From NCBI GenBank assembly GCA_937960785.1, contig CALGOZ010000152.1:1-28084 (forward strand): a DNA stretch of 28,084 nucleotides, in the 5' to 3' direction. Made by a program: the position numbers and the translations under genes. The stretch's first letter is position 1. The number at the start of each line of letters is the position of its first letter. Below, one piece after another: positions 21,839-28,084 of this stretch. The DNA comes from an uncultured Pseudogracilibacillus sp. (GTDB taxonomy: Bacteria > Bacillota > Bacilli > Bacillales > Amphibacillaceae). Under the pieces are notes generated by a model that searched no databases, was not told the origin of the DNA, and saw only the letters and a list, made by a program, of their open reading frames with translations.

Positions 21839-22548
21839 GATTGGTAAACCTCCAATCTGCTACCGGCGAATATTGCAATGAGCCAAAAGAGAAAGATAGA
21901 TCCAAATACTTTAAAAGAAAACAGAAGTAAACTAGACTCCTTTATATAAAAAGTAAACATATAAGGATCATTGAAGACATTCGTCACTAAAATCAAAATA
22001 CCAAAAAGCAACATAGGGACTAAAAAGACAAACGAACGATGTAATTGGATGATTTCCCCTACAACGTAACCAAAAGAAAAGACTAATAAATGATATAAAA
22101 AAGCAACAAATAAAGTGATTAACACTTGTGTGACAGACAATGAATCATAAGTAAAGATTTGATCTATACCATAGTAAAGCACCACAACGAGACGATAGGC
22201 TAGACCTAGAAATACAGAAGTGATCGTCCCGAATACGCTTAAGATAATCATAAATAACCCATTTGATAGATGATTCGTCCATTTGTTCGTAATAAAGTGA
22301 AACATCATCTGTTTAGACGCACGATTTGTCACGTAAATAGAAGCGATAAATATCCAAAGCAATGAAAAAGATATAATAATATCTGATGAATGAATATGTT
22401 CTGTAATCGAAACATGTTCAATAAAAATAGTGGAACTCTGACCAATGAAAGAAAGTAATAAAGCAACAATATGGAAAATGAATAGAGAACCAATTATATT
22501 ATGGTACGCTTTTAATTTAAATAAATATTGACGTTTAATGATATCCAT
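21835..22548 (-). CDS. ABC transporter permease of the YtrA-type operon
   Basis: A 237-residue integral membrane protein with six spans (about residues 17-38, 54-74, 86-110, 120-150, 157-177 and 197-226), the layout of an ABC-2-type permease subunit. It is encoded between the ATPase and the two-TM protein. I start it at ATG 22548, which follows the ATPase stop with AAAAGGA eight bases upstream; an alternative ATG 22575 overlaps the ATPase gene and adds nine residues, SSVKRIHF. The stop overlaps the next ATG by one base more than its own codon (ATGA). The permease forms a transporter with the ATPase; the substrate is unknown. B. subtilis relatives of this layout act in cell-wall/antibiotic stress response. 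Confidence 0.82.
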   Translation of the reverse strand: MDIIKRQYLFKLKAYHNIIGSLFIFHIVALLLSFIGQSSTIFIEHVSITEHIHSSDIIISFSLLWIFIASIYVTNRASKQMMFHFITNKWTNHLSNGLFMIILSVFGTITSVFLGLAYRLVVVLYYGIDQIFTYDSLSVTQVLITLFVAFLYHLLVFSFGYVVGEIIQLHRSFVFLVPMLLFGILILVTNVFNDPYMFTFYIKESSLLLFSFKVFGSIFLFWLIAIFAGSRLEVYQS

Positions 22549-22561
22549 AAAATGTATCCTT

Positions 22562-23443
22562 TTAACGGAAGACATTATCAATCGACCCTCTCTTATTACT
22601 CGATAAATAAACGAGTAGTTCTGCTGGTGAAATGGCGTGAAATGTAAAATGACCTTCGTCTTTTTGAATAACTTTTTCATCATTTTTCACTACGATAAAT
22701 AATTCATCAGTGCCGACCTCTTTTTCATGCAGTATGGCTTTTCCTTCTGCCCAACTACGCAACTCAACTTCTGCTCCCCGCACTCCCCTTGCATACTCCC
22801 TCATCTCATCGAGGGAAAGGTCTAAAGCAATCTCCCCGTCATCCAGCAAAAGGATACGCTCTAATATAGAGTCCATTTCTTCAAGATGATGCGTCGCGAT
22901 CAAAAAAGTCCGGGGGTAATTTAAGTAATCCTTTAATAATACCTTGTAAAAGTCTTTCCGGGTTGCTACATCCATACCTGTCGTTGGTTCGTCAAATACG
23001 GTTAAAGGTACTCGACTACATAAACCAATAATCGCATTAAATGCGCTTCTTTTACCTCTTGACAATTCATAGTAATACATATCCTCCTTGAAGTGGAAAT
23101 GTTGCATAAGCCGATTCGCTAAACTCATAGCCCAATTCGGATAAAATCGAGCATTTTCCTGCAATATTTCTCGTAACGTCAATACCTCGGGATAAGCCAT
23201 CTCTTCACCAACATAAATCGAATTCATCGATACGAACAAATTATTAAATGGGCGCTCATTTAATACATAAAGTTCTCCAGCTGTCGGATACCATTGACCG
23301 GTAATTAATTTTAATAAAGTAGATTTTCCAGCACCGTTTTCACCGACTACACCGACGATAGTGTCGGCATTTATTTCAAAGCTTACATCCTTTAATAAGG
23401 TTGACGAACGAATTTTTTTACTTACGTTTTGACAACGAATCAT
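22562..23443 (-). CDS. ABC transporter ATPase (YtrB-like)
   Basis: A 293-residue nucleotide-binding subunit. Walker A GENGAGKS is at 34-41, Walker B LTVFDEPTTGMD at about 147-158 and the H-loop IATHHLEEM at 182-190. The signature loop reads LSRGK at 127-131 instead of LSGGQ, a known weakness in this group but worth noting. About 100 residues follow the core and may hold a C-terminal regulatory part. The start is an ATG with AAAAGGAGGGGCAAG upstream, overlapping the end of the GntR gene by 26 bases. It sits between the GntR regulator and the permease, so it is part of a YtrA-type operon that is likely induced by cell-envelope stress. The exact substrate is unknown. Confidence 0.9.
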   Translation of the reverse strand: MIRCQNVSKKIRSSTLLKDVSFEINADTIVGVVGENGAGKSTLLKLITGQWYPTAGELYVLNERPFNNLFVSMNSIYVGEEMAYPEVLTLREILQENARFYPNWAMSLANRLMQHFHFKEDMYYYELSRGKRSAFNAIIGLCSRVPLTVFDEPTTGMDVATRKDFYKVLLKDYLNYPRTFLIATHHLEEMDSILERILLLDDGEIALDLSLDEMREYARGVRGAEVELRSWAEGKAILHEKEVGTDELFIVVKNDEKVIQKDEGHFTFHAISPAELLVYLSSNKRGSIDNVFR

Positions 23444-23822
23444 CTTGCCCCTCCTTTTGCTTTCGATAAGCGTTTCGGATGATATCGACTAGCGAGTCTT
23501 CGTCAATTTGTAAATAAATTGCCTCCTTTATTAGAGTGGCGACCGACTGTTGTAAGATTGTTCTTTTACGTTTTTCACGAATGATTTGTACTGCTTCTTT
23601 CGTAACAAACTTACCGAGGCCACGACGATCGTATAAAATGCCCTCTTCCGTAAGTAGCGTCAAACCACGAGCAGCGGTCGCCGGATTAATTTGAAAAACT
23701 TCAGCTAACTTGTATTGGGAATATACTTTTTCATCAACGGAAAAATTCCCTTTCAAAATTTCTGTCTCAAGCCAATTTGCAATTTGCATATATAACGGTG
23801 TCGTACTCTTATAATCTAGCAC
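23418..23822 (-). CDS. GntR-family (YtrA-type) repressor
   Basis: A 134-residue regulator. The N-terminal wHTH covers about residues 8-75: PLYMQIANWLETEILKGNF, then QYKLAEVFQINPATAARGLT and GILYDRRGLGKFV, the usual GntR pattern. The C-terminal part is only about 55 residues of helix, as in the short YtrA subfamily, which has no large effector domain. The start is a GTG with AAAGGAGAG upstream. It heads the operon with the ABC genes and overlaps the ATPase gene. A 7-bp palindromic site at 23897-23914, just below the promoter, is the likely operator, so the protein probably represses its own operon until an inducer or stress releases it. Confidence 0.93.
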   Translation of the reverse strand: MLDYKSTTPLYMQIANWLETEILKGNFSVDEKVYSQYKLAEVFQINPATAARGLTLLTEEGILYDRRGLGKFVTKEAVQIIREKRKRTILQQSVATLIKEAIYLQIDEDSLVDIIRNAYRKQKEGQDDSLSKRK

Positions 23823-23896
23823 GGACGTCTCTCCTTTACATCGACAGCACTTCGCTTAATAGAAGCAGTTACGTAAATGTTTTATTTTCGTTCCTG

Positions 23897-23914
23897 TAGT
23901 ACATTGGTGTACTA
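23897..23914. promoter_or_regulatory. Palindromic operator, likely for the GntR repressor
   Basis: TAGTACA-TTGG-TGTACTA is a perfect 7-bp-arm palindrome. It resembles the GTGTACTA-type half-sites described for YtrA regulators. It is about 10 to 27 bases below the predicted transcription start, well placed to block elongation or initiation. Confidence 0.65.
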
Positions 23915-23930
23915 ATGCACCGTTAGAGGT

Positions 23931-23959
23931 ATGCTACATCTCTTACTTATTTTTGTCAA
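23931..23959 (-). promoter_or_regulatory. Promoter of the GntR/ABC operon
   Basis: On the minus strand a consensus TTGACA (23959-23954), a 17-base spacer and TAGCAT (23936-23931). The operator at 23897-23914 lies just downstream. Confidence 0.7.
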
Positions 23960-23970
23960 GATTAATTTTG

Positions 23971-23999
23971 TTGACAGAAGAATGAAAAACGACTAAGGT
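23971..23999 (+). promoter_or_regulatory. Putative divergent promoter of the YaiI/YqxD gene
   Basis: TTGACA at 23971-23976 and TAAGGT at 23994-23999 are 17 bases apart. The -10 is weak. It lies back to back with the GntR operon promoter, whose -35 ends 12 bases away. Confidence 0.45.
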
Positions 24000-24025
24000 C
24001 AACGATAAGAAAGGACGAAAACATT

Positions 24026-24484
24026 ATGCATATTTATATCGATGCCGACGCATCACCAGTACAAAAGGATGTAATCGAGATTGCCAAAATATATCGCCTT
24101 CCAGTGATCCTCGTTAAAAGTTATGCACACTTTTCGCACGATGTAACCGATACCCATGTAGAAACAATTTATGTCGATGCCGCAAAGGAAGCTGCCGATT
24201 TTGAAATTGTAAAACGAGTCAAAAAAGATGATCTCGTCATTACACAAGATTATGGTCTTGCTTCTCTTTGTTTACCAAAAGGATGTCACGTCCTTCACCA
24301 TAAAGGCTTCCTATATACAGAAAAGAATATATCTAGCCTACTCGCATCTCGTCATGCAAGTGCAAAAGCTAGACGAGCCGGTTATAAAACGAAAGGCCCT
24401 AGACGATATACTGAAGAGGAACGGGAACGATTTCGCTCCTTATTAAAAAAAGTAATCGAACACCACTTCGATAAGGACTTATAA
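24026..24484 (+). CDS. YaiI/YqxD family (DUF188, UPF0178) protein
   Basis: A 152-residue soluble protein of the YaiI/YqxD family, which has a PIN-like nuclease fold but no proven biochemical role. It starts with the family hallmark IYIDADASPVQKDV, followed by HFSHD, YVDAAKEAADFEIV, DLVITQDYGLASLCLPKGCHVL and the C-terminal basic block GPRRYTEEERERF. The acidic residues in the first block and in VITQDYGLA fit a metal-dependent nuclease. The length matches the family. The ATG has AAGAAAGGA upstream. It is divergent from the GntR/ABC operon and precedes hom. In B. subtilis the homologue lies next to dnaG, so the location here is different. Function remains unassigned. Confidence 0.92.
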   Translation: MHIYIDADASPVQKDVIEIAKIYRLPVILVKSYAHFSHDVTDTHVETIYVDAAKEAADFEIVKRVKKDDLVITQDYGLASLCLPKGCHVLHHKGFLYTEKNISSLLASRHASAKARRAGYKTKGPRRYTEEERERFRSLLKKVIEHHFDKDL

Positions 24485-24504
24485 TGTAATTACCCGTCGA
24501 AACG

Positions 24505-24593
24505 TGGTATAATATAGAGTGTTACAAATTAATAAACTACTATTTACATAATAAACTGAAAATTGAAACATAAGGGAAATTTCTAAAACATAA
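24505..24593 (+). promoter_or_regulatory. Promoter and repeat-rich leader of hom-thrC-thrB
   Basis: TGGTATAAT at 24505-24513 is an extended -10 without a good -35. The leader below it carries two copies of AATAAACT (24531-24538 and 24550-24557) and two of AAACATAA (24566-24573 and 24586-24593), each pair spaced about two helical turns apart. They may be regulator sites, for example for a ThrR-type threonine repressor. Confidence 0.45.
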
Positions 24594-24607
24594 AATGAGG
24601 TGACAAA

Positions 24608-25903
24608 GTGAAAAACGAAGTATCAATCGGTTTGTTAGGTTTAGGTGTTGTCGGATCGGGAGTATTAAAAATTATTGAAAACCATCAGGAAGAACTCGTT
24701 CATCAACTAGGACTTCCAGTGAAAGTAGATAAAGTCCTTGTCCGAGATATTGAAAAAGCTCGTCAAGTAGAAGTAGATGAGAGCTTACTTACGACAAATA
24801 GCGACGATGTATTAAAAAACCCTAATATCGATGTCGTCGTTGAAGTAATGGGTGGTGTAGAACAAGCCCGAGAATATATTTTAGAAGCCTTGCATGCAAA
24901 AAAACATGTAATTACGGCGAATAAAGATTTAATCGCTTTGCACGGACCAGAATTGGAGAAGGTTGCAAGCGAAAACGGTTGTGACTTATTTTACGAGGCG
25001 AGCGTTGGAGGTGGAATCCCTCTCTTACGCGGATTGTCCGATGGGTTAGTTTCTGATCGTATTCAGCAAGTGATGGGAATTGTTAACGGAACGACAAACT
25101 ACATCTTGACAAAGATGGATAAAGAAGGCGAAAGCTACGAAGATGCATTGCAAAAGGCTCAAGAGCTCGGATTTGCTGAAGCAGATCCAACAGCAGACGT
25201 CGAAGGACTTGATGCGGCACGTAAAATGGTTATTTTAGCACGTCTTTCCTTCCTGACAAATGTCGAATTAGATGATGTAGATGTCGAAGGTATTTCAAAT
25301 GTTTCTTTAACAGATATCGAATACGGTAAAAAATTAAACCTAACGATGAAGTTAATCGGTTTTGCGAAACGGACAAACGGAGAAATCGAAGTAAATGTGA
25401 AACCGACCTTCTTATCTGACACTCATCCTCTCGCCTCTGTAAACGATGAGTATAATGCTGTATACGTAAGTGGGGAGGCTGTCGGGGAAACGATGTTTTA
25501 CGGACCGGGAGCGGGAAGCTTACCAACAGCTACTGCTGTAATGTCTGATGTCGTTAAGGCCATTCGTAACATGTTGCTTGGAGTAAACGGAAAACAGTTC
25601 ATCCAACCGAAATACGAAAAGAAAATCACTCCAAAAAGTAGCCGTTTTAGCCAGTTTTACTTACGAATGAATGTTAAAGACGAGACGGGAGCTTTTGCAA
25701 GTATTTCCGATTTATTTAATAAGCGGGGCATTAGTTTCGAGCGGATTTTACAAACACCAAGAGAAAAGGGCTTCGCCGAAGTAATCGTTGTTACTCACGA
25801 GACCTCTTACGAAAACTTTACAAATGCTTTACAAGAGTTAAATGATTTACACGTTGTCGAATCAATAGAAAGTAATTACCGTGTAGAAGGGGATGCAAAA
25901 TAA
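24608..25903 (+). CDS. hom: Homoserine dehydrogenase
   Basis: A 431-residue NAD(P)-dependent enzyme that reduces aspartate-4-semialdehyde to homoserine at the branch to threonine, methionine and isoleucine. The Rossmann part starts with IGLLGLGVVGSGV, followed by VEVMGGVEQAREYILEALHA and VITANKDLIALHG. The catalytic part has FYEASVGGGIPLLRGL, VMGIVNGTTNYILT and FAEADPTADVEGLDA. The last 80 residues hold an ACT domain (YLRMNVKDETGAFASISDLF) that should bind an amino acid effector such as threonine. The start is a GTG with GAGGTGACAAA upstream. It is the first gene of the hom-thrC-thrB operon and its TAA overlaps the thrC ATG. No aspartokinase is fused or adjacent. Confidence 0.97.
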   Translation: MKNEVSIGLLGLGVVGSGVLKIIENHQEELVHQLGLPVKVDKVLVRDIEKARQVEVDESLLTTNSDDVLKNPNIDVVVEVMGGVEQAREYILEALHAKKHVITANKDLIALHGPELEKVASENGCDLFYEASVGGGIPLLRGLSDGLVSDRIQQVMGIVNGTTNYILTKMDKEGESYEDALQKAQELGFAEADPTADVEGLDAARKMVILARLSFLTNVELDDVDVEGISNVSLTDIEYGKKLNLTMKLIGFAKRTNGEIEVNVKPTFLSDTHPLASVNDEYNAVYVSGEAVGETMFYGPGAGSLPTATAVMSDVVKAIRNMLLGVNGKQFIQPKYEKKITPKSSRFSQFYLRMNVKDETGAFASISDLFNKRGISFERILQTPREKGFAEVIVVTHETSYENFTNALQELNDLHVVESIESNYRVEGDAK

Positions 25904-26967
25904 TGAGCTGGCAAGGTTTAATAGAAGGTTATAAACAATATTTACCGGTAACAGAAAACACACCACAATTAACACTACACGAAGGAAATACACCGTTAAT
26001 TTATTTTCCACATTTATCGGAAGAATTAGGAATAGAACTTTACGGTAAGTACGAAGGAGCTAATCCTACCGGCTCTTTTAAAGACCGAGGTATGGTAATG
26101 GCCGTTGCAAAAGCAAAAGAAGAAGGAAGTAAATCGGTCATTTGCGCATCGACTGGTAATACTTCCGCTTCTGCTGCAGCTTATGCGGCAAAAGCAGGAC
26201 TAAAATCGATCGTTGTAATTCCTGAAGGTAAAGTAGCAGAAGGAAAATTAGCTCAAGCTGTCATGTATGGGGCCGATATTGTCCAAATAGCTGGAAATTT
26301 TGACGATGCTTTAAAAATGGTACAACAAATTAGCAAAGACTATCCGGTAACCCTCGTTAACTCGGTTAACCCGTATCGAATTGAAGGCCAGAAAACTGCA
26401 TCCTTTGAAATCGTCGATCAATTAGGGGGAAAGGCGCCAGACATTTTAGCCATTCCTGTCGGTAACGCTGGAAATATAACAGCGTATTGGAAAGGGTTTA
26501 AAGAATATGACGAACATCACCGTTCTGGATTGCCTAAAATTTACGGTTTTGAAGCAGAAGGTGCCGCAGCAATTGCTAAAGGTGAAGTAATTAGTGAACC
26601 AGAGACGATTGCCACAGCAATTCGAATTGGAAACCCAGCAAGCTGGCAACTTGCGACAAATGCACGGGATGAATCAGGGGGACTCATTACTTCTGTGTCT
26701 GATGAAGAAATCATCGAGGCTTATCGAACATTACCTAGCAAAGAGGGAATATTTGCTGAACCTGGCTCCTGTTCTTCAATTGCAGGGGTGTTTCAACAAG
26801 TAAAAGCCGGAACAATCGAACAAGGTAGTACAGTCGTAGCCGTTTTAACTGGTAATGGTTTAAAAGATACGCAGACTGCAATTGATATTATGGAAATGGA
26901 CTTAATTTCTTTACCGAATGACGAAGTAGCAGTTACAAACTATATTAAATCTACGGTAGGAAAGTGA
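25903..26967 (+). CDS. thrC: Threonine synthase
   Basis: A 354-residue PLP enzyme that converts O-phosphohomoserine to threonine and phosphate. LTLHEGNTPLI leads to the PLP lysine K60 in NPTGSFKDRGM. STGNTSASAAAYAAKAGL binds the substrate phosphate, and the glycine-rich loop IPVGNAGNITAYWKGF holds the cofactor phosphate. FAEPGSCSSIAGV lies near the end. The length is normal for the short (class II, bacillar) threonine synthases. The ATG overlaps the hom stop by one base, so translation is coupled. The product order hom, thrC, thrB is the usual Bacillus arrangement. The ribosome binding site GAAGGGGATGCA is within hom. Confidence 0.97.
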   Translation: MSWQGLIEGYKQYLPVTENTPQLTLHEGNTPLIYFPHLSEELGIELYGKYEGANPTGSFKDRGMVMAVAKAKEEGSKSVICASTGNTSASAAAYAAKAGLKSIVVIPEGKVAEGKLAQAVMYGADIVQIAGNFDDALKMVQQISKDYPVTLVNSVNPYRIEGQKTASFEIVDQLGGKAPDILAIPVGNAGNITAYWKGFKEYDEHHRSGLPKIYGFEAEGAAAIAKGEVISEPETIATAIRIGNPASWQLATNARDESGGLITSVSDEEIIEAYRTLPSKEGIFAEPGSCSSIAGVFQQVKAGTIEQGSTVVAVLTGNGLKDTQTAIDIMEMDLISLPNDEVAVTNYIKSTVGK

Positions 26968-26968
26968 C

Positions 26969-27859
26969 ATGTTTAAGATTAGAGTTCCAGCAAGTTCTGC
27001 AAATGTCGGTCCGGGGTTTGATTCTGCTGGTATCGCTTTAAGCCGATATTTAACGATAACTGTACAGCAAAGTGATCAATGGCATTTCGAACATTTAACA
27101 GACCTCGTTCCGATGGTTGACCATTATACGAACCATTACATATATAAAATAGCAATGCAAGTCGCTACTTGGTATGATTGTAAACTACCACCTTGTCATA
27201 TTACGATGGAGTCGGACATCCCGCTTGCTCGTGGTCTCGGAAGTAGTGCTTCGGCAATTGTGGCAAGTATTGAACTAGCAAATCAATTATGCCAACTAGA
27301 ATTAACAGAAAAGGAAAAGTTAGACCTAGCTGTTAAAATTGAAGGTCATCCAGATAATGTCGCTGCTGCCTTGCTAGGCTCTTTTGTTATTTCCGTCAAA
27401 ATGGCGGATGAAACGAGTTATAAAAAGTTACCTGGTTTAGATATGGATCTCGTTTTATACATCCCTTCTTTTGAATTAAAGACGGAAGATTCCCGTAAAG
27501 TCTTACCGGAACAATTTCAAATGAAAGACGCAGCTACTGCAAGTGGTATAAGTAATTTAATGGTTTCGTCTTTACTAATGGGAGACTATGAATTAGCGGG
27601 GAAAATGATGGAGAGCGACTTATTCCATGAAAGTTATCGAGCAAAGTTAATTCCGAACTATTATGAAATAAGAACTAAAGCTAGGGAGTTTGGAGCGTTC
27701 GGTACGGTAATTAGCGGTGCGGGTCCTACGATGATTTCCTTTGTCCCTAATGGAAAAGGAAAAGAAATCGCAACGAAAATGAAAGAAATTTTCCCTGATT
27801 ACGAAATCGAAGCAGAACAAATTGATGAAAAAGGCTTATATGTAGAGAAGTTAACTTAA
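26969..27859 (+). CDS. thrB: Homoserine kinase
   Basis: A 296-residue GHMP-family kinase that phosphorylates homoserine, the step just before ThrC. The N-terminus VPASSANVGPGFDSAGIALS and the ATP loop PLARGLGSSASAIVASIELA (about residues 80-99) are the family fingerprints. EGHPDNVAAALLGSFVIS and the GTVISGAGPTMISF motif near the C-terminus complete them. The ATG begins one base after the thrC stop, so the gene is coupled. It is the last gene of the operon, with a terminator 30 bases beyond its stop. The length is slightly below the usual 300-310. Together with hom and thrC it makes the aspartate semialdehyde to threonine path complete. Confidence 0.97.
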   Translation: MFKIRVPASSANVGPGFDSAGIALSRYLTITVQQSDQWHFEHLTDLVPMVDHYTNHYIYKIAMQVATWYDCKLPPCHITMESDIPLARGLGSSASAIVASIELANQLCQLELTEKEKLDLAVKIEGHPDNVAAALLGSFVISVKMADETSYKKLPGLDMDLVLYIPSFELKTEDSRKVLPEQFQMKDAATASGISNLMVSSLLMGDYELAGKMMESDLFHESYRAKLIPNYYEIRTKAREFGAFGTVISGAGPTMISFVPNGKGKEIATKMKEIFPDYEIEAEQIDEKGLYVEKLT

Positions 27860-27889
27860 TAATGTGATAGATTTATAAAGGTATTTAAG

Positions 27890-27928
27890 ACTGGATTGAG
27901 TATTTAGAAAAACTCAGTCCAGTTTTTT
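27890..27928 (+). terminator. Rho-independent terminator of hom-thrC-thrB
   Basis: ACTGGATTGAGT from 27890 pairs with ACTCAGTCCAGT (27912-27923) with one T-G pair and a 10-base loop, followed by six Ts. It ends the threonine operon. Confidence 0.9.
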
Positions 27929-28084
27929 GTAATTATTTAAATCGTGAAATTGGCCTTGCGTTTTAACGCATTAATTTTGATGTCATAATGAAAAACAAGT
28001 CTTCACCGTTAGAATAATCTTACGGTAAAGAGGATGATAAACATTCCAGGAACCTTACCATTAAAACTCTCTCGCGGAAAAGAT

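Noticed and set aside
28034..28084. Open frame MINIPGTLPLKLSRGKD running off the right edge
   Set aside because: The AGAGG is directly against the ATG with no spacer, and 17 codons give no recognisable product. A small palindrome TGCGTT/AACGCA at 27957-27970 and a CATAAT at 27984-27989 lie above it, so a gene may begin here, but the evidence is too thin.
1..28084. CRISPR arrays, tRNA or rRNA genes, phage genes or intact IS elements
   Set aside because: No spaced direct-repeat arrays, no tRNA-like cloverleaf sequences and no complete transposase, integrase or phage structural genes were seen on either strand.

Overview
The window looks like chromosomal DNA of a low-G+C Gram-positive bacterium of the family Bacillaceae. 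The signs are strong AGGAGG-type ribosome binding sites, frequent TTG and GTG starts, a thi operon under a TPP riboswitch with an intrinsic terminator, a hom-thrC-thrB operon in Bacillus order, a YtrA-type GntR/ABC operon, and a DHH-CBS-tRNA nucleotidyltransferase fusion. I assign no species. There are no rRNA or tRNA genes, no CRISPR array and no intact mobile element.

Layout. Positions 1-9786 are read almost wholly on the minus strand: the first codons of a truncated gene, an MFS exporter, an RNase H with tandem viroplasmin domains, a Cache-GGDEF diguanylate cyclase, the large DHH/CBS/nucleotidyltransferase fusion, a DUF302 protein, aspartate dehydrogenase, a DUF2892 membrane protein whose promoter carries a CsoR/CstR-like palindrome, and a three-gene DUF2089 / SHOCT-like / 51-aa membrane protein operon. 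Positions 9939-12339 are the plus-strand thiamine salvage operon (TPP riboswitch, thiD, thiM, thiE). It converges on deoC (minus) across a shared terminator. A 520-bp gap after deoC holds a decayed ISLre2-type transposase fragment.

Positions 13537-16219 carry an OmpR-type two-component system and, just behind it, a small membrane protein with heme-copper-oxidase-like histidines; the promoter between them has three 11-bp repeats that could be the regulator's own binding site. Next come a RimL-like acetyltransferase, a squalene/phytoene-synthase-family protein (minus), a membrane-embedded chemoreceptor and an M20D amidohydrolase. Positions 21161-23959 are a minus-strand operon of a GntR/YtrA-type repressor, an ABC ATPase, a permease and a two-TM protein, with a palindromic operator just below its promoter. 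A YaiI/YqxD-family gene and the hom-thrC-thrB operon with its terminator complete the window.

Most of this is housekeeping and environmental-response material. The parts most worth a second look are the regulatory architectures: the CsoR/CstR-like site inside the DUF2892 promoter, the YtrA-like operator, the 11-bp repeat array after the two-component system, and the terminator/antiterminator pair of the TPP riboswitch. The 51-aa open reading frame and the transposase relic are also easy to miss. I found no convincing evidence of a wholly new multi-gene system.
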